Source: Clostridium sp. CAG:273
GTDB lineage: Bacteria; Bacillota; Clostridia; TANB77; CAG-508
Assembly: GCA_000438355.1 (NCBI GenBank)
Contig: FR901520.1
Location: 1 to 9,166, forward strand
DNA length: 9,166 bases
Direction of reading: 5' to 3'
Below, piece by piece: positions 6,721 to 9,166 of this stretch. Each line of letters starts with the position of its first letter. Positions within the stretch are counted from its first letter, which is position 1. A program made the position numbers and the translations under genes. The notes beneath the pieces are model-generated. The model did not search any database. It was not told the DNA's origin and saw nothing but the letters and a program-made list of their open reading frames with translations.

Positions 6721-6740
6721 AATTCCGCTACAGCGGAATT
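6721..6740. repeat. Perfect 8-bp hairpin (right of the small RNA)
   Basis: AATTCCGC-TACA-GCGGAATT is a perfect palindromic stem with a 4-nt loop. On the minus strand it is followed, after 5 nt, by TTTTTG and later another T-run. It could therefore end transcription coming leftwards from the 7097 side, or mark the end of a small hairpin-bounded element. Confidence 0.55.
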
Positions 6741-6832
6741 GCCATACATTAAAAAATATATATAACTTAAAATTCCATATTTTTAATTTTACACATACTT
6801 ACATAAATCTCTACAAAAATTTTCCATATTAC

Positions 6833-6861
6833 TAGCAATAAAAATTACTTTATTATATAAT
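6833..6861 (+). promoter_or_regulatory. Promoter of the redox operon
   Basis: A perfect -10 box TATAAT (6856-6861) lies 17 nt after TAGCAA (6833-6838), a weak -35. Transcription would begin near 6868, a short distance before the Shine-Dalgarno at 6884-6890. That layout suits a gene starting near 6895, whereas the next long reading frame starts at 7097. Confidence 0.5.
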
Positions 6862-6883
6862 AAACAAAAAGTTATTTATAAAG

Positions 6884-6890
6884 AAAGGAG
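6884..6890 (+). promoter_or_regulatory. Stranded Shine-Dalgarno sequence
   Basis: AAAGGAG is followed by AAAC and then TTG, but frames starting here end after a few codons. The start codon at 7097, by contrast, has no purine-rich site in front of it (GCTATAATAAAAC). This sequence may have served the 7097 gene before the intervening 190 bp arrived, or it may have served a small gene now decayed. Confidence 0.5.
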
Positions 6891-6893
6891 AAA

Positions 6894-7084
6894 CTTGCAC
6901 AGTAGATATTAATGGAACTTATTATACACTATATTATGTATTTAAATATATTAACAATTAATACATAATATTAAGTAGTAGTGTAAAATTTAGTCGCAAT
7001 ATAAAAATTGGTAATAATGAAAAAAATAACATTATAGTAAAAAAAGAACCATTAAATGAAAATATAATTTAAAATTTGTGCAAG
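6894..7084. mobile_element. Possible small insertion bounded by an 8-bp inverted repeat
   Basis: CTTGCACA (6894-6901) and TGTGCAAG (7077-7084) are perfect reverse complements enclosing 175 bp. AAAC occurs both just before the left arm (6891-6894) and just before the ATG at 7097 (7093-7096), which could be a target duplication, though the right copy is 9 nt past the repeat. Inside, the frame 6899-7072 is open except for one TAA (6959-6961) and reads TVDINGTYYTLYYVFKYINN before that stop, so a decayed small gene is an alternative. No transposase is present. The identity is not recognised. Confidence 0.35.
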
Positions 7085-7096
7085 CTATAATAAAAC

Positions 7097-8728
7097 ATGA
7101 AAGTTGTAATTGCAGGAGGAGTAGCAGGAGGAGCTACAACAGCAACTAGGTTAAGGAGACTAGACGAAAATTTAGAAATAGTTTTATTTGAAAGAGGAGA
7201 ACATATTTCCTTTGCTAATTGTGGGCTTCCTTATTATATAGGAGATATTATAAAAACAGAAGATGATTTGCTAGTCCAAACTCCAGAGAAGTTTAAAGAA
7301 AGATTTAACATAGATGTGCGTATAAAACAAGAAGTAATAAAAATAGATAAAGAAAAAAAGAAATTACAGATAAAAAATAAGGCTACAGGAGAAATATACA
7401 TAGAGAATTATGATAAATTAGTATTATCACCAGGAGCAGAGCCAATTAATCCATTTAATGAAGTAAAAAGTGACAGAATTTTTACTATAAGAAATGTAAA
7501 GGATGCTGAAAAAGTAAAAACATTTATAGAAAATAATAATCCAAAAAGTGCTGTAATCGTTGGTGGAGGATATATCGGAGTGGAAATGGCAGAAAATTTG
7601 TCAGAATATACTATGGAAGTTTCGATAGTAGAAAAAGCTCCACATTTAATCTCAATCATTGATAATGACATGGCGCATTTTATACATAAAGAAATAAAAA
7701 AGCATGGAGTAAAAGTATATGTAAATGAAGGTGTAAATAAAATAGAAGAACACGAAAAATTGTTGTTAACACTTGACAATGGGAAAATTGAGACAGATTT
7801 AGTGATATTATGTATAGGAGTAAGACCAGAGACAAATTTAGCAGAAGAGAGTGGAATTAATACAAACGAAAAAGGTGCAATAATTGTAAATAATAAAATG
7901 CAAACAAGTGATAAAGATATATATGCATTAGGAGATGCTGTAGAAGTTAAAAATACTATAACAGGTGAAAGAAACGGAATTGCACTAGCAGGACCAGCAA
8001 ATAGACAAGCAAGAATAGTAGCAAACAATATAAATGGAATAGAAAGTAGTTATGAAGGTTTTATAGGAAGCAGTATTTTAAAAATTTTTAATTATTCTCT
8101 AGGAATAGTAGGGCTTTCAGAAAGAGCTTGCAAAAACTTAGATATACCTTATAAAATTATGATTATTTCACCATATTCTCATGCAACATATTATCCAGGA
8201 GCTAAAATGCTTACAATAAAAGCAATATACAATAGTAAAACTTCTCAAATACTTGGAGCATATGTGTGGGGAAAATCAAGTGTAGATAAAATAACAGATA
8301 TTTTATCTGTAGCAATTCAAAATAAAATGGGAGCTGCAGACATTTCAGCTTTAGAATTATGCTATGCACCTCCATATTCATCTGCCAAAAGTCCAGTAAA
8401 TATTCTTGGAAATGCAATAGAAAATGAAATGAATGAATTAGTAGATACAATTGCCGTAGAAGAACTGAAAAACAAAGAAAATCTATATATTCTAGATGTG
8501 AGGACAATTGAAGAATATAATATAAGCCATATTGAAGGAGCAATAAATATACCATTAGATGAATTAAGAGAAAATATAGAAAAACTAGACAAATCAAAAG
8601 AAATAATAGTACATTGCCATAGTGGGTTAAGAAGTTATCTAGCATGTAGAATATTAAAGCAAAAAGGTTATAATGTTAAAAATTTAATTGGTGGATACAT
8701 AATGTATGATATAATGAAAAATAAATAA
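7097..8728 (+). CDS. cdr: CoA-disulfide reductase with C-terminal rhodanese domain (FAD-dependent)
   Basis: This 543-residue flavoenzyme of the class that reduces CoA disulfide, CoA persulfide or polysulfide with NAD(P)H. The N-terminal FAD fold begins VIAGGVAGG (residues 4-12). The single redox cysteine is Cys42 in SFANCGLPYY, as in CoA-disulfide reductases rather than CxxxxC disulfide reductases. A second nucleotide fold has GGGYIG (156-161), and the second FAD motif is DIYALGDA (274-281). The dimer domain carries the family signature YAPPYSSAKSPVN. Residues about 450-543 are a rhodanese domain with catalytic Cys507 in HCHSGLR. This matches the length and layout of the CoADR-RHD subfamily. 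The ATG is fixed by the FAD motif right behind it, yet no Shine-Dalgarno precedes it. A TATAAT at 7086-7091 could give a nearly leaderless transcript. An NADH oxidase or polysulfide reductase role is possible. Confidence 0.93.
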   Translation: MKVVIAGGVAGGATTATRLRRLDENLEIVLFERGEHISFANCGLPYYIGDIIKTEDDLLVQTPEKFKERFNIDVRIKQEVIKIDKEKKKLQIKNKATGEIYIENYDKLVLSPGAEPINPFNEVKSDRIFTIRNVKDAEKVKTFIENNNPKSAVIVGGGYIGVEMAENLSEYTMEVSIVEKAPHLISIIDNDMAHFIHKEIKKHGVKVYVNEGVNKIEEHEKLLLTLDNGKIETDLVILCIGVRPETNLAEESGINTNEKGAIIVNNKMQTSDKDIYALGDAVEVKNTITGERNGIALAGPANRQARIVANNINGIESSYEGFIGSSILKIFNYSLGIVGLSERACKNLDIPYKIMIISPYSHATYYPGAKMLTIKAIYNSKTSQILGAYVWGKSSVDKITDILSVAIQNKMGAADISALELCYAPPYSSAKSPVNILGNAIENEMNELVDTIAVEELKNKENLYILDVRTIEEYNISHIEGAINIPLDELRENIEKLDKSKEIIVHCHSGLRSYLACRILKQKGYNVKNLIGGYIMYDIMKNK

Positions 8729-8742
8729 GAAAGGAATGTAAA

Positions 8743-9102
8743 ATGAAAATTATATTTATAGAATACCCAAAATGTTCAACATGTCAAAAAGCTAAAAAAT
8801 GGCTAGAAAGTAATAATATAGAATTTGAAGATAGACATATTGTAGAAGAAACTCCTACAATAAAGGAATTACAAAAGTGGATACCAACCAGCAATAAAGA
8901 AATAAAGAATTGGTTTAATACTAGTGGACTAAAATATAAATCACTAAATTTAAAAGAAAAATTGCAAACAATGACAGAAGAAGAAAAAATAGAATTACTT
9001 GCAAGTGATGGAATGTTAATAAAAAGACCTTTAATCATAAGCAATGATAAAATACTAATAGGATTTAAAGAACAAGAATGGAAAGAATATTTTAATAAAT
9101 AA
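8743..9102 (+). CDS. ArsC/Spx-family thioredoxin-fold protein
   Basis: This 119-residue protein has the arsenate reductase-like fold. It opens with a beta strand and PKCSTCQKAKKWLE, placing a CxxC pair at Cys11 and Cys14 at the start of helix 1. The family segment IKRPLII follows near residues 93-99, containing the conserved Arg and the cis-proline. Length is normal. Both Spx-type regulators and YffB/ArsC-type reductases share these features. The middle segment (WIPTSNKEIKNWFNTSG) looks like the reductase-like branch rather than a true Spx, so a small thiol reductase is the better guess; arsenate as substrate is not shown and no other ars gene is nearby. It lies 14 nt after the CoA-disulfide reductase with an AAGGAA site, so both probably share one mRNA and one redox role. 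Confidence 0.88.
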   Translation: MKIIFIEYPKCSTCQKAKKWLESNNIEFEDRHIVEETPTIKELQKWIPTSNKEIKNWFNTSGLKYKSLNLKEKLQTMTEEEKIELLASDGMLIKRPLIISNDKILIGFKEQEWKEYFNK

Positions 9103-9166
9103 TATAAGAACATATTGAATATAAAATCAACTACATAATTTCCATACTTAGAGTAGCAACCAAAAT

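Noticed and set aside
7408..8028. Long minus-strand open frame inside the CoA-disulfide reductase gene, and similar antisense frames inside res, mod and the ArsC-like gene
   Set aside because: They are low-complexity Ser/Leu/Phe-rich antisense readings of A-rich coding sequence, without ribosome sites, and the plus-strand genes have full family motifs.

Overview
The window is very AT-rich DNA with AGA/ATA/TTA/AAA-dominated codon use, strong AGGAGG-type ribosome binding sites and TGG for tryptophan. This points to a low-GC anaerobic Firmicute or Fusobacterium-like bacterium; the species cannot be named from sequence alone. The backbone is a defence/accessory island (about 1-6400) beside a two-gene thiol-redox operon (7097-9102).

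Left part (1-1259). The 3' end of an unidentified gene, with an R-x6-H motif suggestive of a HEPN RNase domain, ends at a clean terminator. A small minus-strand gene of unknown function has its own terminator. The 440-bp gene-free stretch upstream of it holds a 45-nt sequence that looks like the decayed 3' half of a tRNA-Met, and a perfect 11-bp tandem repeat about 120 bp away. Together these resemble an attachment-site scar of a tRNA-targeting integrative element.

Centre (1181-6363). This is a complete type III restriction-modification operon: a small XRE-type regulator, Mod (N6-adenine methyltransferase, TAATG overlap with the regulator) and Res (helicase plus PD-ExK nuclease, 14 nt after Mod). 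Two perfect inverted repeats lie exactly over the -35 and -10 of the promoter before the regulator. This suggests the regulator represses its own operon, in the manner of a restriction-modification control protein.

Right intergenic region (6364-7096). It is not empty. A minus-strand promoter (TTGATT-N17-TATATT) fires into about 107 nt of highly structured sequence ending in a strong intrinsic terminator, so a stand-alone small RNA is likely. Its order of hairpins and a 17-nt stretch resemble type II CRISPR tracrRNA/sgRNA scaffolds, although no cas gene or array is in the window. GC-rich hairpins flank it on both sides. Closer to 7097, a promoter and Shine-Dalgarno sequence are separated from the next start codon by about 190 bp bounded by an 8-bp inverted repeat, as if a small insertion had split the leader.

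Right end (7097-9102). A CoA-disulfide reductase with a C-terminal rhodanese domain is followed 14 nt later by an ArsC/Spx-family thioredoxin-fold protein. They are probably cotranscribed and serve thiol, polysulfide or oxidative-stress chemistry.
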